Below are positions 17,322-26,883 of a stretch of DNA of 64,000 bases, piece after piece. Below the pieces are notes generated by a model. It was not told the DNA's origin and did not search any database. It was given only the letters and a program-made list of their open reading frames with translations. Source of the stretch: Thermobifida halotolerans. Its GTDB lineage: Bacteria > Actinomycetota > Actinomycetes > Streptosporangiales > Streptosporangiaceae. Position numbers and translations under genes: made by a program. Every line of letters starts with the position of its first letter. Position 1 is the first letter of the stretch. The DNA is taken from positions 558,001 through 622,000 of the forward strand of contig NZ_CP063196.1 in the NCBI RefSeq assembly GCF_003574835.2, given 5' to 3'.

Positions 17322-17360
17322 TTGGTCTCAACCCTCACGGGCGCTATGGTCTAGACCATA
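17322..17360 (+). promoter_or_regulatory. Phosphofructokinase promoter overlapped by a DasR-type palindrome
   Basis: TTGGTC (17322-17327), a 17-base spacer and TATGGT (17345-17350) form a plausible promoter. The -10 box is the left half of a perfect 16-base palindrome, TATGGTCTAGACCATA (17345-17360). Its core TGGTCTAGACCA equals the published consensus of the DasR-responsive element of Streptomyces. A GntR-type repressor of the DasR family bound here would block the start site (inference). The ATG is 135 bases downstream. Confidence 0.7.
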
Positions 17361-17495
17361 TGATGGTCGCGGCGTGAGAACGCGGTCCTGCTGTGTGCGT
17401 TCCGCACCGGTGGGGCGACGCCCCGGCCGGGAGCGGCCGTTTTCGTGACACCCGTGACCCACGGGGTCCCAGACGATTTCAAGGAGTACACGCAA

Positions 17496-18521
17496 ATGCG
17501 AGTCGGGGTTCTGACCGGGGGCGGCGACTGCCCGGGCCTGAACGCGGTCATCCGTGCGGTGGTCCGCAAGGGCATCAAGGACTACGGATACGAGTTCGTC
17601 GGCTTCCGCGACGGCTGGCGCGGTCCCCTCGAGGGCGACACCATGCCGCTGGACATCGACGCGGTCCGCGGGATCCTGCCCCGAGGCGGCACCATCCTGG
17701 GCTCCTCGCGCACCAACCTGATGAAGATCGAGGGCGGTGTCGAGCGGGTCAAGGACAACCTCGCCGGACTCGGCGTCGACGCGCTCGTCGCGATCGGCGG
17801 CGAGGACACCCTCGGCGTGGCGCGGCAGCTCCACGAGCACGACGTCAAGGTCGTGGGTGTGCCCAAGACCATCGACAACGACCTGAACGCCACCGACTAC
17901 ACCTTCGGCTTCGACACCGCGGTCAACATCGCCACCGAGGCGATCGACCGGCTGCACACCACCGCCGAGTCGCACCACCGCGCCCTGATCGTCGAGGTCA
18001 TGGGCCGCCACGCGGGCTGGATCGCCCTGCACTCGGGCATGGCCGCGGGCGCCAACGTCATCCTGATCCCCGAGCGCCCGTTCGACATCGACGAGGTCGT
18101 CGCCCACGTCGAGAGCCGCTTCAAGACCAACTACGCGCCGATCATCGTGGTCGCCGAGGGCGCCCACCCGAAGGAAGGCCAGATGGAGCTGGCCAGCGGC
18201 GAGCGCGACGCGTTCGGCCACGTGCGTCTGGGCGGCATCGGCCAGCGGCTGGCCGAGGAGATCGAGTCCCGCACTGGCAAGGAGGCCCGCTCGGTGGTCC
18301 TGGGCCACGTGCAGCGCGGCGGCACCCCGTCGGCCTTCGACCGCGTGCTGGCCACCCGCCTGGGCGTGCAGGCCATCACCGCGGTCAACGACAAGGACTT
18401 CGGCAAGATGGTCGCCCTGCAGGGCACCGACATCGTCCGCGTGGACCTGGCCGCGGCCACCGAGGTCCTCAAGACCGTCCCGGTGGAGCGCTACGAGGAG
18501 GCCGAGGTCTTCTTCGGCTAG
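17496..18521 (+). CDS. pfp: Phosphofructokinase, probably PPi-dependent
   Basis: A 341-residue group-III-type phosphofructokinase making fructose 1,6-bisphosphate (glycolysis, cytosol). It has GVLTGGGDCPGLNAVIR, GSSRTNL, GGEDTLG, PKTIDNDL, MGRHAGWIAL and VLGHVQRGGTPSAFDR. At the phosphoryl-donor positions it carries Asp104 (GGED) and Lys124 (PKTIDND), the pair associated with pyrophosphate use; ATP enzymes have Gly104. PPi use would make the step reversible. ATG 17496 has AAGGAG nine bases upstream. A monocistronic unit with its own terminator. Confidence 0.9.
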   Translation: MRVGVLTGGGDCPGLNAVIRAVVRKGIKDYGYEFVGFRDGWRGPLEGDTMPLDIDAVRGILPRGGTILGSSRTNLMKIEGGVERVKDNLAGLGVDALVAIGGEDTLGVARQLHEHDVKVVGVPKTIDNDLNATDYTFGFDTAVNIATEAIDRLHTTAESHHRALIVEVMGRHAGWIALHSGMAAGANVILIPERPFDIDEVVAHVESRFKTNYAPIIVVAEGAHPKEGQMELASGERDAFGHVRLGGIGQRLAEEIESRTGKEARSVVLGHVQRGGTPSAFDRVLATRLGVQAITAVNDKDFGKMVALQGTDIVRVDLAAATEVLKTVPVERYEEAEVFFG

Positions 18522-18543
18522 CGGACCGTCCCGCTGAACCGTC

Positions 18544-18574
18544 CGGCTCCCGGCGCACGGCGCGCCGGGAGCCG
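18544..18574 (+). terminator. Terminator after phosphofructokinase
   Basis: A perfect 12-bp stem (CGGCTCCCGGCG and complement) with a 7-base loop, 23 bases after the stop codon. No T-tract. Confidence 0.7.
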
Positions 18575-18732
18575 TCGTCCGTCCGCGGGCCGGTGGCGCG
18601 TCCGCGGAGCCCGCGCCGTGGCCCGGCCGCCGACGCGCGGACAAACCGGTTGCGTCGGTGGCCGATACTGGTAAACGGCGGTTCTTCCCGCGGACCGCAT
18701 TCCGTCAAGCTCACATCACCGGAGGTACCGTC

Positions 18733-19998
18733 ATGTCCGCCTCGCTCGACTCCGCGACCGTCGAAGCGCGCGCGGACGGCGCGGTCGGGACATCCGCGCA
18801 GGAGCTGGGCGAGCTGTGCGTGCTCATGAAGCTCGGCGAGATCGTGCTCAAGGGCAGCAACCGGCACCTGTTCGAGCGCCGTCTGCAGAACAACATCCGC
18901 GCCGCCGCCAAGGGCCTGCCCGACTTCAGGATCTCCCAGCGCAAGGGCGTCATCATGCTGCGCATGCCCGACGCCTCCGACCTCGACGTGGCCCAGCTCG
19001 CCGAGCGCATGCGCAACGTGATGGGTGTCGTGTGGGTCCACCTGGTGCGCCGGGTCGCCAAGGACCTCGACACCGTCACCGACGTCGCGGTGCGCTCCAT
19101 GGCCGACCGCTCCGGTTCCTTCGCGGTGCGGGCCCGCCGCCGCGACAAGCGCTTTCCGATGACCTCCTCCGAACTGGCCGCGCACGTGGGCGGCGCCGTC
19201 AAGCAGGCCCACCCGCACCTGACCGTCAACCTCAAGCGGCCCGACCACGCGGTGCAGATCGAGGTCGACAAGGACGAGGTGTTCGTCTTCACCGAGGGCA
19301 TGCCCGGCCAGGGCGGCCTCCCCGTGGGGATGAGCGGACGCGCCCTCGTGCTGATGTCCGGCGGTATCGACTCCCCGGTCGCGGCCTACCGGATGATGCG
19401 CCGCGGTCTCAAGGTCGACTTCCTGCACTTCTCCGGTATGCCGTTCACCGGCCCGGAGTCCATCTACAAGGCCTACAGCCTGGTCCGCCAGCTCGACCGC
19501 TTCCAGGGCGGCTCCCGGCTGTACGTGGTGCCGTTCGGCAAGGCCCAGCAGCAGATCCGCAACTCCGGGGCGGAGCGGCTGCAGATCGTCGCCCAGCGCC
19601 GCCTCATGCTCAAGACCGCCGAGGCCCTCGCCGACCGGCTGCACGCCACGGCGCTGGTCACCGGCGACGCGCTCGGCCAGGTCTCCAGCCAGACCCTGAC
19701 CAACATCACCGCCCTGGACGACGCCGTGGACCTGCCGATCCTGCGTCCGCTGATCGGCATGGACAAGAGCGAGATCATGGACCAGGCCCGCACGATCGGC
19801 ACGCTCGCCATCTCCGAGCTGCCCGACGAGGACTGCTGCACCATGCTCACCCCCCGCCAGGTGGAGACCGCGGCCAAGATCGCCGATCTGCGCCAGATCG
19901 AGAAGCGGTTGGACGTCGAGGAGGTCGCCGAACACCTGGCGACCAACGTCCAGATGCACCGCCCCAGCTTCCTGGGGGAGGAGAGCGCCGCCGTCTGA
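18733..19998 (+). CDS. thiI: tRNA 4-thiouridine synthase ThiI
   Basis: 421 residues. An N-terminal ferredoxin-like region and THUMP RNA-binding domain (about 30-190) are followed by a PP-loop ATPase domain with the signature MSGGIDSPVAAYRMMRRG. A conserved PDEDCC(T) block near residue 375 carries Cys that could take part in sulfur transfer. The C-terminal rhodanese domain of E. coli ThiI is absent, so the sulfur donor route differs. It makes s4U8 in tRNA and may supply sulfur for the thiamine thiazole; thiS/thiG lie 5 kb away. The ATG has a near-perfect GGAGGT site. Confidence 0.94.
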   Translation: MSASLDSATVEARADGAVGTSAQELGELCVLMKLGEIVLKGSNRHLFERRLQNNIRAAAKGLPDFRISQRKGVIMLRMPDASDLDVAQLAERMRNVMGVVWVHLVRRVAKDLDTVTDVAVRSMADRSGSFAVRARRRDKRFPMTSSELAAHVGGAVKQAHPHLTVNLKRPDHAVQIEVDKDEVFVFTEGMPGQGGLPVGMSGRALVLMSGGIDSPVAAYRMMRRGLKVDFLHFSGMPFTGPESIYKAYSLVRQLDRFQGGSRLYVVPFGKAQQQIRNSGAERLQIVAQRRLMLKTAEALADRLHATALVTGDALGQVSSQTLTNITALDDAVDLPILRPLIGMDKSEIMDQARTIGTLAISELPDEDCCTMLTPRQVETAAKIADLRQIEKRLDVEEVAEHLATNVQMHRPSFLGEESAAV

Positions 19999-20003
19999 CC
20001 TCC

Positions 20004-20043
20004 CGCGCCCGTTCCCGGGGCCGTGGCTCCGGGAACGGGCGCG
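20004..20043. terminator. Convergent terminator between thiI and aroG
   Basis: A perfect 15-bp stem (CGCGCCCGTTCCCGG and complement) with a 10-base loop, placed between two convergent stop codons. Confidence 0.8.
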
Positions 20044-20051
20044 GCGGTCGC

Positions 20052-21098
20052 TCAGACGCCGAGTACGGCGGGCTGCGGGGCCGGGGTCAGGGTGCGGCCC
20101 ACCAGCGTGGGCAGGGTCGCCGCCAGGTGCGCCAGTTCGTCCAGGTCGGAGCCGGTCAGCGCCTGCGGCCCGTCGCACAGCGCCGTCTCCGGACTCGGAT
20201 GCACGTCCACGATGATGCCGTCGGCGCCCACCGCGACCGCCGCGCGCGACAGCGGCAGCACCAGGTCGCGCTTGCCGCCCGAGTGCGACGGGTCCACGAC
20301 CACCGGCAGGTGCGACAGCGCCTGCGCCACCGGCACCGCGCTGATGTCCAGGGTGTTGCGCGTGGCCTTCTCGAAGGTGCGGATGCCGCGTTCGCACAGC
20401 ACGATGTCCAGGTTGCCGCGCTGGGCGATGTACTCGGCGGCCATCAGCCACTCCTCGATGGTGGCGCTCATGCCGCGCTTGAGCAGGACGGGCCTGCCCG
20501 CCTCGCCCGCGGCCTGCAGCAGCGCGAAGTTCTGCATGTTGCGGGTGCCGATCTGCAGCATGTCCGCGTAGGAGGCGACCAGTTCCACGTCGCCCGCGTC
20601 CACCACCTCGGTCACGATCGGCAGGCCCGTCTCGTCGCGCACGTCCGCCAGGATCTTCAGGCCCGCCTCGCCCAGCCCCTGGAAGGCGTAGGGGGAGGTG
20701 CGCGGCTTGTAGGCGCCACCGCGCAGCAGGGAGGCGCCCGCGCGCCGGGCCATCAGCGCCGCCTCCAGGGTCTGCTCGGGGGTCTCCACCGCGCACGGTC
20801 CGGCGATCACCGTCATGTGGTCGCCGCCGATCGGCACGCCCGCCACGCGCACCACCGACCGCTTCGTGGTGTTCTCCCTGCTGACCAGCTTGTAGGGGGT
20901 GGAGATCCGCAGTACGTCGGCGACGCCCGGAAGGGCGCTCAGGTCGAGGCTCCCGAACCGCTGGACATCGCCGACAAGCCCGATGATGGTCCGGCTCACA
21001 CCCCGGGTCACATAGGCCGCACCGCCCGCGGAGGCGACGAGGTCCACGATTGAGTCGATGTTGTCGGAAGTGGCGTCGGGTGCCATGACGATGACCAT
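20052..21098 (-). CDS. aroG: 3-deoxy-7-phosphoheptulonate synthase (AroG/AroF, type I beta)
   Basis: Condenses phosphoenolpyruvate with erythrose 4-phosphate, the entry step of the shikimate pathway. The 348 residues comprise an N-terminal ferredoxin-like regulatory domain (about 1-75) and the TIM-barrel synthase with IAGPCAVET, GAYKPRTSPYAFQGLG, QIGTRNMQNF, LLKRGMS, CERGIRTFE and DPSHSGGKR. This is the Bacillus/Thermotoga-type enzyme. Upstream lie an aromatic-rich leader peptide and a terminator, so expression is probably attenuated by aromatic amino acid supply. The position matches M. tuberculosis aroG (Rv2178c), two genes from pknL. Confidence 0.95.
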   Translation of the reverse strand: MVIVMAPDATSDNIDSIVDLVASAGGAAYVTRGVSRTIIGLVGDVQRFGSLDLSALPGVADVLRISTPYKLVSRENTTKRSVVRVAGVPIGGDHMTVIAGPCAVETPEQTLEAALMARRAGASLLRGGAYKPRTSPYAFQGLGEAGLKILADVRDETGLPIVTEVVDAGDVELVASYADMLQIGTRNMQNFALLQAAGEAGRPVLLKRGMSATIEEWLMAAEYIAQRGNLDIVLCERGIRTFEKATRNTLDISAVPVAQALSHLPVVVDPSHSGGKRDLVLPLSRAAVAVGADGIIVDVHPSPETALCDGPQALTGSDLDELAHLAATLPTLVGRTLTPAPQPAVLGV

Positions 21099-21157
21099 TG
21101 AACGCTGTCCTTACACGCGGTGTGGAAAGTGGGACGCAGCGGGAGGTCCGGGCAGAC

Positions 21158-21189
21158 AAAAAAGCCCCGGGCCTGTCGGCCCGGGGCTT
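21158..21189 (-). terminator. Attenuator terminator in the aroG leader
   Basis: On the minus strand a perfect 12-bp stem (AAGCCCCGGGCC and complement) with a 4-base loop is followed by a run of T. It is one of the few hairpins in this window with a true T-tract. It lies between the leader peptide and aroG, so it must be bypassed for aroG expression. Confidence 0.85.
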
Positions 21190-21203
21190 CGAAGTCGTCC
21201 GTG

Positions 21204-21275
21204 TCAGCGCAGCGCTTGTCGGGCGACCGATCCCGTGGGCCGGTAGCCATAAAAGCGCCAGAAGTTCCGCTGCAT
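21204..21275 (-). CDS. Aromatic-rich leader peptide of aroG
   Basis: A 23-codon frame beginning MQRNFWRFYGYRP: five of residues 5-11 are Phe, Trp, Phe, Tyr, Tyr. The TGA is 14 bases before the terminator stem. The clustered aromatic codons would stall ribosomes when Phe, Tyr or Trp-tRNA is short and so favour antitermination, a classical attenuation design for a DAHP synthase. A TATAGT -10 box ends seven bases before the ATG, so the leader mRNA is probably leaderless. Confidence 0.8.
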   Translation of the reverse strand: MQRNFWRFYGYRPTGSVARQALR

Positions 21276-21282
21276 GGGAGCG

Positions 21283-21288
21283 ACTATA
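21283..21288 (-). promoter_or_regulatory. -10 box of the aroG leader transcript
   Basis: TATAGT on the minus strand, seven bases before the leader-peptide ATG at 21275, so transcription would start at or next to the ATG. The matching -35 region is weak (TTCACC about 18 bases upstream). Confidence 0.55.
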
Positions 21289-21386
21289 GCGCACGGGGAG
21301 GACGATGGTGAAGCCGTGGGGGGCATGGGAGGGGGAACGAGAACCTGAAAGGATGACAATGCACCGATGAGCAGGAGAGAGAGCGA

Positions 21387-21989
21387 TTGTCTGAGCGACG
21401 GCTGCCACCAGGGCAGTATGTGCCGAGCGGATGGCCCGCCGTGCACTATGGCCCGGTGCCGCGGTTCCGCCCGCAGCGCTGGGACCTGCGGGTCTACGGT
21501 GCCACGGCGGGGGCGGGGCAGTACCGGTGGGACTGGACCGAGTTCGAGGAGTTGCCGCGCGTCGACGTGGTCGCGGACTTTCACTGCGTGACCAGGTTCA
21601 CGATCACGGACGTCCGGTGGCGGGGGGTGGCCGCCGCCACCCTGGTGGAGCTCGCCCCGCCGGCCGAGGACGCGACCCACGTCATGGTCTGGGCCGAGTA
21701 CGGCTACAGCGCGAACCTGCGCATGGACGACTTCCTCCGCCCCGACGTGCTGCTGGCCACCCACCGCGACGGGGAGCGACTGTCCCCCAAGCACGGACAC
21801 CCGGTGCGTCTGGTGGTTCCGCACCTGTACGGCTGGAAGAGCGTGAAGTGGGTGCGCGCCATCGAGTACCTGACCGTCGACCGGCGCGGGTTCTGGGAGG
21901 AGCGCGGCTACCACAACGTCGCCGACCCGTGGGCCGAGCAGCGCTACTCCTACCAGGAGGAGCCCGGGGAGGGACCGCCCCTGGACTGA
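21387..21989 (+). CDS. Sulfite-oxidase-like molybdopterin oxidoreductase
   Basis: A 200-residue single-domain protein of the oxidoreductase molybdopterin-binding family (sulfite oxidase/MsrP fold). ADFHCVTRFT carries the molybdenum-ligand Cys; the family blocks YGYSANLRMDDFL, LATHRDGERLSPKHGHPVRLVVPHLYG (read in parts) and GWKSVKWV are intact. No signal peptide, so probably cytosolic, unlike MsrP. The start is TTG 21387 with AGGAGAGAG upstream; no ATG or GTG fits as well. The physiological substrate is unknown. Confidence 0.85.
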   Translation: MSERRLPPGQYVPSGWPAVHYGPVPRFRPQRWDLRVYGATAGAGQYRWDWTEFEELPRVDVVADFHCVTRFTITDVRWRGVAAATLVELAPPAEDATHVMVWAEYGYSANLRMDDFLRPDVLLATHRDGERLSPKHGHPVRLVVPHLYGWKSVKWVRAIEYLTVDRRGFWEERGYHNVADPWAEQRYSYQEEPGEGPPLD

Positions 21990-22012
21990 GCGGGCGCCGC
22001 CCGGACGCCCGC

Positions 22013-23929
22013 TCAGCCGAACGGGAACCAGGCCCGGTCGTCGTCGTCACCCCGGCCGAACGGGGAGGTCCAGATCTCGATCTCGGCGCCCTCCCGCGCC
22101 TCCCCCTTGGGGTTGTAGTCGTCGACGCGGTCGCCGATCACCTGGTGCACCGTGACGGTGAACCCCAGTTCCTCGAGTTCCTTGCGCGCCTTGTCGACCT
22201 TCCAACCGCGGATGTCGGGGATCTCGACCATCTCGGGTCCGGAGGAGACGGTGAGGGTCACGGTCTGCCCCGCTCCCACCGTGGTCTCCGCCTCGGGGGA
22301 CTGCGAGACGACCTGGCCCTCGGGGACCTCGTCGTTGTTCTCCTCGACGACCTCGACCTCCAGGTCGCTGGCCTCCAGCAGCCTCTTGGCGTCGTCCACG
22401 TTCTGGCCCACCACGTCGGGCACGGGGAAGCCCGCGCTGATGGTCAGCGTCACGCTCTCCTCGCGGTCGGCCTGCTCCCCCGGTGCGGGCCTGGAGGTGA
22501 TCACCGTCCCCGGAGGGTTGTCGTAGGAGGTGATCTCGTCCTCCACGACGTCGGTCAGCCCCACGTCCTCCAGGGCGTCGCGGGCCTCGGCCACCGAGGA
22601 GCCCTCGACGTCGGGCATCTCCACGTGCTGCGGCCCGTCCGACAGGATGAGGGTGACGAGCGTGCCCGGCAGCAGTTTGTCCCCGGCCGCCGGATCGGTA
22701 CCGGCCACGGTGCCCACGGGGGCGTCGTCGCTGTACGTCGGCTCCTCGGCGGTCTCGACCCGGAAACCCAGGGCGCGCAGGTCCCGGCGGGCCTCGTCGC
22801 TCTCCTGGCCGACCAGGTCGGGAACGGTCTCGTAGCGGCCGTCGACCATCCACCAGCCGAACCCGACGGCCAGCACCAGCAGCAGCGCTCCGACCACCAT
22901 CAGCGGGGTGCGCAGACCGGGCCCGGGAGGACGGTCGTCGTCGTAGTCGTCGTAGTCCACGGGCGGGAGGTCGACGGCGTGCAGCGTCTGGGTGTCGCCG
23001 TCCGACGTCTCGACCGGGGCCGGATCGGCGGGCACCGCCTCCACCACGGAGGTGGCGGCCGTCTCCGGCGTGGACGGCCGCTGCTTCAGGGCCTTCTCCG
23101 CCGCGAACACCGCGGCGAGGAACTGGCCGGCGTCGGCCAGTCGGTAGGCGGGGTCGCGTTCGGTGGCGCGCATCACCAGCGAGTCGACCTCGGGAGGAAC
23201 GCCCGGCACCACCCGGGACGGACGCGGCACGTCCTCGTTGACATGCTGGTAGGCCACCGAGATCGGGGAGTCGCCGGTGTGCGGCTGTTGGCCGGTGAGT
23301 AGTTCGTACAGCATGATCCCGCACGCGTAGACGTCACTGCGGGCGTCGGCGGTGCTGTGTGTGATCTGCTCGGGCGCCAGGTAGGCGGCGGTGCCCATGA
23401 GCGTGCCGGTCTTGGTCAGACCCTGCTGGCTGGCCTCCACGGCCCGGGCCAGGCCGAAGTCGGCCACCTTGATCCGGCCGTCCCGGGTGATCAGGACGTT
23501 CTCGGGCTTCATGTCGCGGTGCACCATGCCCGCCTGGTGGGCGGCGCCCAGCCCGGCCAGCACCGGGACCATGATCCGCAGCGCCTCGACGGGGGAGAAC
23601 CGGGTGCGGGCCCTGAGCGACTCGCGCAGGGTCTGCCCCGGCACGTACTCCATCGCCAGGTACACGTGCCCCCGGTCGCTGCCCTGGTCGTAGACCTGCA
23701 CCACGTTGGGGTGGGAGAGCTTGGCGACCGCCAGCGCCTCGTTGATGAACCGCTGGACGAACTGCGGGTCCCGCGCCAGGTTCGAATGCATCACCTTCAA
23801 CGCCACGCGACGGTCCAGTCGCAGGTCGTGAGCGAGGAAAACGGTCGCCATGCCACCATTGGCGATCCTCGAATCGACCCGGTACCGACCGGCGAGGGTC
23901 GTTCCAACAAGCGCGTCCGCAGCCGTCAT
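22013..23929 (-). CDS. pknL: PASTA-domain serine/threonine protein kinase (PknL)
   Basis: A 638-residue membrane kinase. The kinase domain (about 15-275) has the Gly-rich loop, Lys45, HRD Asp139 and DFG Asp157. An acidic juxtamembrane linker is followed by one membrane helix (342-361) and four extracellular PASTA repeats (about 366 to the end; VPDLVGQ, MPDVEG, VPDVVGQ and IPDIRG starts) that bind peptidoglycan or lipid II. M. tuberculosis PknL (Rv2176) holds the same position next to aroG and phosphorylates the adjacent regulator Rv2175c; an Rv2175c homologue is present at 26459. The ATG start at 23929 is chosen where kinase homology begins; GTG 23935 is an alternative. Confidence 0.93.
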   Translation of the reverse strand: MTAADALVGTTLAGRYRVDSRIANGGMATVFLAHDLRLDRRVALKVMHSNLARDPQFVQRFINEALAVAKLSHPNVVQVYDQGSDRGHVYLAMEYVPGQTLRESLRARTRFSPVEALRIMVPVLAGLGAAHQAGMVHRDMKPENVLITRDGRIKVADFGLARAVEASQQGLTKTGTLMGTAAYLAPEQITHSTADARSDVYACGIMLYELLTGQQPHTGDSPISVAYQHVNEDVPRPSRVVPGVPPEVDSLVMRATERDPAYRLADAGQFLAAVFAAEKALKQRPSTPETAATSVVEAVPADPAPVETSDGDTQTLHAVDLPPVDYDDYDDDRPPGPGLRTPLMVVGALLLVLAVGFGWWMVDGRYETVPDLVGQESDEARRDLRALGFRVETAEEPTYSDDAPVGTVAGTDPAAGDKLLPGTLVTLILSDGPQHVEMPDVEGSSVAEARDALEDVGLTDVVEDEITSYDNPPGTVITSRPAPGEQADREESVTLTISAGFPVPDVVGQNVDDAKRLLEASDLEVEVVEENNDEVPEGQVVSQSPEAETTVGAGQTVTLTVSSGPEMVEIPDIRGWKVDKARKELEELGFTVTVHQVIGDRVDDYNPKGEAREGAEIEIWTSPFGRGDDDDRAWFPFG

Positions 23930-24059
23930 GTCCACGAGGGGCAGTTTACGGGGGATTACGGAATCCGACGGTGTCAAGACGGTTTCTTCGTCGCGGGGCG
24001 GTCCACGACGGCGAACACCGGGGAACGGGAGGGTGAACACCCGCTCCCCGGAGATCGGT

Positions 24060-25058
<999 letters not shown>

Positions 25059-25062
<4 letters not shown>

Positions 25063-26234
25063 GGTCGTTCGACCCCTTCCGATGGTGAGGTGGCGGACGG
25101 GATGCGATCCGCCGCGAGATGGTCGGCGTACCCGGGCAGCCGCCCCGTGGCCAGGGCCTCGGCCATGGCGTCCCCGGTGGCCGGGGTGAACAGCACCCCG
25201 TGCCGGAAGTGCCCGACGGCCAGGTGAAGTCCCCGCACCCGGGTGGGCCCCAGCAGCGGCTCGTTGTCGGGCGGGCCGGGGCGCAGCCCCACGCAGGTCT
25301 CGGCGATCTCCAGTTCGGTGACCCCGGGAACCAGTTCGCGGGCGTCGCGCAGGATCTCCCAGACCCCGCCGACGGTCAGCCGGGTGTCGAAGCCCATCTC
25401 CTCCTGGGTGGCGCCCAGGACGATCTCACCGTCGGCGCGCGGCACCAGGTAGACGGGAGAGCCCCTGACCAGGCCGCGCACCGTGCGGGCCACGACCGGC
25501 TCCGCCCCGGCCGGGGTGCGCAGCCGCAGCAGTTGCCCCTTGACCGGCCGTAGCGGGGGCACCACACCGGCGGGCAGTCCGGCGATCCGGGAGGTCCACA
25601 CGCCCGCGGCGAGCACCACCTGGCCCGCGTCGACGGTGGCGCCGCCGCCCAGGGCCACGCCGCGCACGGTGCCGCCGTCGACCACCACCCGCGTGACCCG
25701 GTCGGTCACGAACACCGCGCCGCGCGCCGCGGCGGCCGAGCGCAGCGCCGCGGCCAGGCGGCGCGGGTCCACCGAGTGGTCGTCAGGCGCCAGGATGCCG
25801 CCGCGCACCGAGGGGGCCAGCATCGGTTCGAGACGGCGGCACTCACGCGAGGTGAGACGCTCGGTCCTGACGCCGAGCCGGTCGCGCACCTCGCCCAGTT
25901 CGGTGAGCGTGGCCAGGTCGTCGGGGTCGAAGGCCACCTGGAGGGTGCCTTCGGTGCGGTAGCCCGGGTCGACGTCGGTGTCCTCGGCGAGCTCGGCGAC
26001 GAAGCCGGGGTAGCGGTCCCGGGAGCACAGCCCGAAGCGCATCAGCGACTCCTCGCCGAAGACCGCCTCGGTCGCGGGGGTCAGCATGCCCGCGGCCACC
26101 CCCGACGCGGCGCCCGGCTCCTCGGCGCAGACCACGGTCACCCGCATGCCCAGGCGGGACGCCCGCCAGGCGGTGACCAGACCGATCAGCCCGCCCCCGA
26201 CGACCAGTACGTCCGGGGATGAGCGCGTGTCCAC
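25059..26234 (-). CDS. thiO: Glycine oxidase ThiO
   Basis: A FAD enzyme of 391 residues that oxidises glycine to the imine used by ThiG. Dinucleotide-binding motif VVGGGLIGLVTAWRAS near the N-terminus; ATQEEMGFDTRLTV, VGLRPGPPDNEPLLG and VGHFRHGVLFTPATG are typical of ThiO/DadA-like oxidases. It uses the aerobic route in place of ThiH. First gene of the operon. The GTG start follows directly after a TPP riboswitch whose last helix abuts the ribosome-binding site. Confidence 0.94.
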
Positions 26235-26239
26235 AACGC

Positions 26240-26335
26240 TCCACTCCCTTCGCCGGTATGACCCGGATCAGGTTCTGCGGTCGGAGGCTGGCAGCCTCCC
26301 TCTCAGCCGGGTTCCACCCGGCTCCCGCGGGGATT
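26240..26335 (-). ncRNA. TPP riboswitch (THI element) controlling thiO-thiS-thiG
   Basis: The minus strand carries the conserved blocks of the thiamine pyrophosphate aptamer: GGCTGAGAGGGAGGCTG, then AACCTGATCCGGGTCATACC, then GGCGAAGGGAG. The closing helix runs straight into the purine-rich ribosome-binding site of thiO with no separate terminator, which favours control of translation initiation. A TAGAAT -10 box lies at 26350-26355, placing the transcript start just before the aptamer. Confidence 0.95.
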
Positions 26336-26349
26336 TCGCTTCCGTCCGC

Positions 26350-26355
26350 ATTCTA
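26350..26355 (-). promoter_or_regulatory. -10 box of the thiamine operon
   Basis: TAGAAT on the minus strand, about 15 bases before the first helix of the TPP aptamer. No clear -35 hexamer. Confidence 0.45.
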
Positions 26356-26458
26356 GGTCGCCCACGCACAGGCGGGGAAAAGACCCGATGAGTACGCCCA
26401 AAGCGATCACGGGCGGTGAGGGGAGGCGTCCGGGCGCGGGGTGTGGGAGATTGGAGCC

Positions 26459-26818
26459 GTGACCCAGATCGATCGTGACACCGATGCTCTCGTGGGTGAG
26501 TGGCTCACGCTCAGGCAGGCGGCCGCGGCGCTCAACGTCAGCCCCAACCGCGTCAAGCAGATGATCCGCGAACACAAGCTGCTGGGCGCCACCCGGGCGG
26601 GGGAGGTCTCGGTGCCCGCCGCGTTCGTCGTCGACGGCACCACCCCCAAGGGCCTGCAGGGGACGCTCACCCTCCTGGCCGACAGCGGCCTCACCGAGGA
26701 GGAGGCGCTGCGCTGGATGTTCACCGCTGACGACAGCCTCCCGGGCACCCCCATCGAGGCCATCCGGTCCAACCGCGGCACCGAGGTGCGCCGCCGCGCC
26801 CAGGCGCTGCTGCTGTAG
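26459..26818 (+). CDS. Rv2175c-type winged-helix DNA-binding protein
   Basis: A 119-residue protein with an N-terminal MerR/excisionase-like winged helix ([20 protein letters not shown], then [17 protein letters not shown]) and a helical C-terminal part ([29 protein letters not shown]). Both halves match the layout of M. tuberculosis Rv2175c. That protein is a substrate of PknL, phosphorylated on an N-terminal Thr that abolishes DNA binding. Here Thr2 and Thr8 are the only N-terminal candidates. GTG 26459 is chosen because of GGGAGA eight bases upstream. The target genes are unknown. Confidence 0.9.
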   Translation: MTQIDRDTDALVGEWLTLRQAAAALNVSPNRVKQMIREHKLLGATRAGEVSVPAAFVVDGTTPKGLQGTLTLLADSGLTEEEALRWMFTADDSLPGTPIEAIRSNRGTEVRRRAQALLL

Positions 26819-26883
26819 ATGGTCGGCGCCGGGAACCCTCCGCGGCACGGTGGTCCCGGCGCCAGGAGCGACGGAGGGAAGAC

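Noticed and set aside
18469-21408. Minus-strand frame of nearly 1000 codons across thiI and aroG
   Set aside because: It covers well-identified genes on both strands in the wrong frame and has no recognisable domain.
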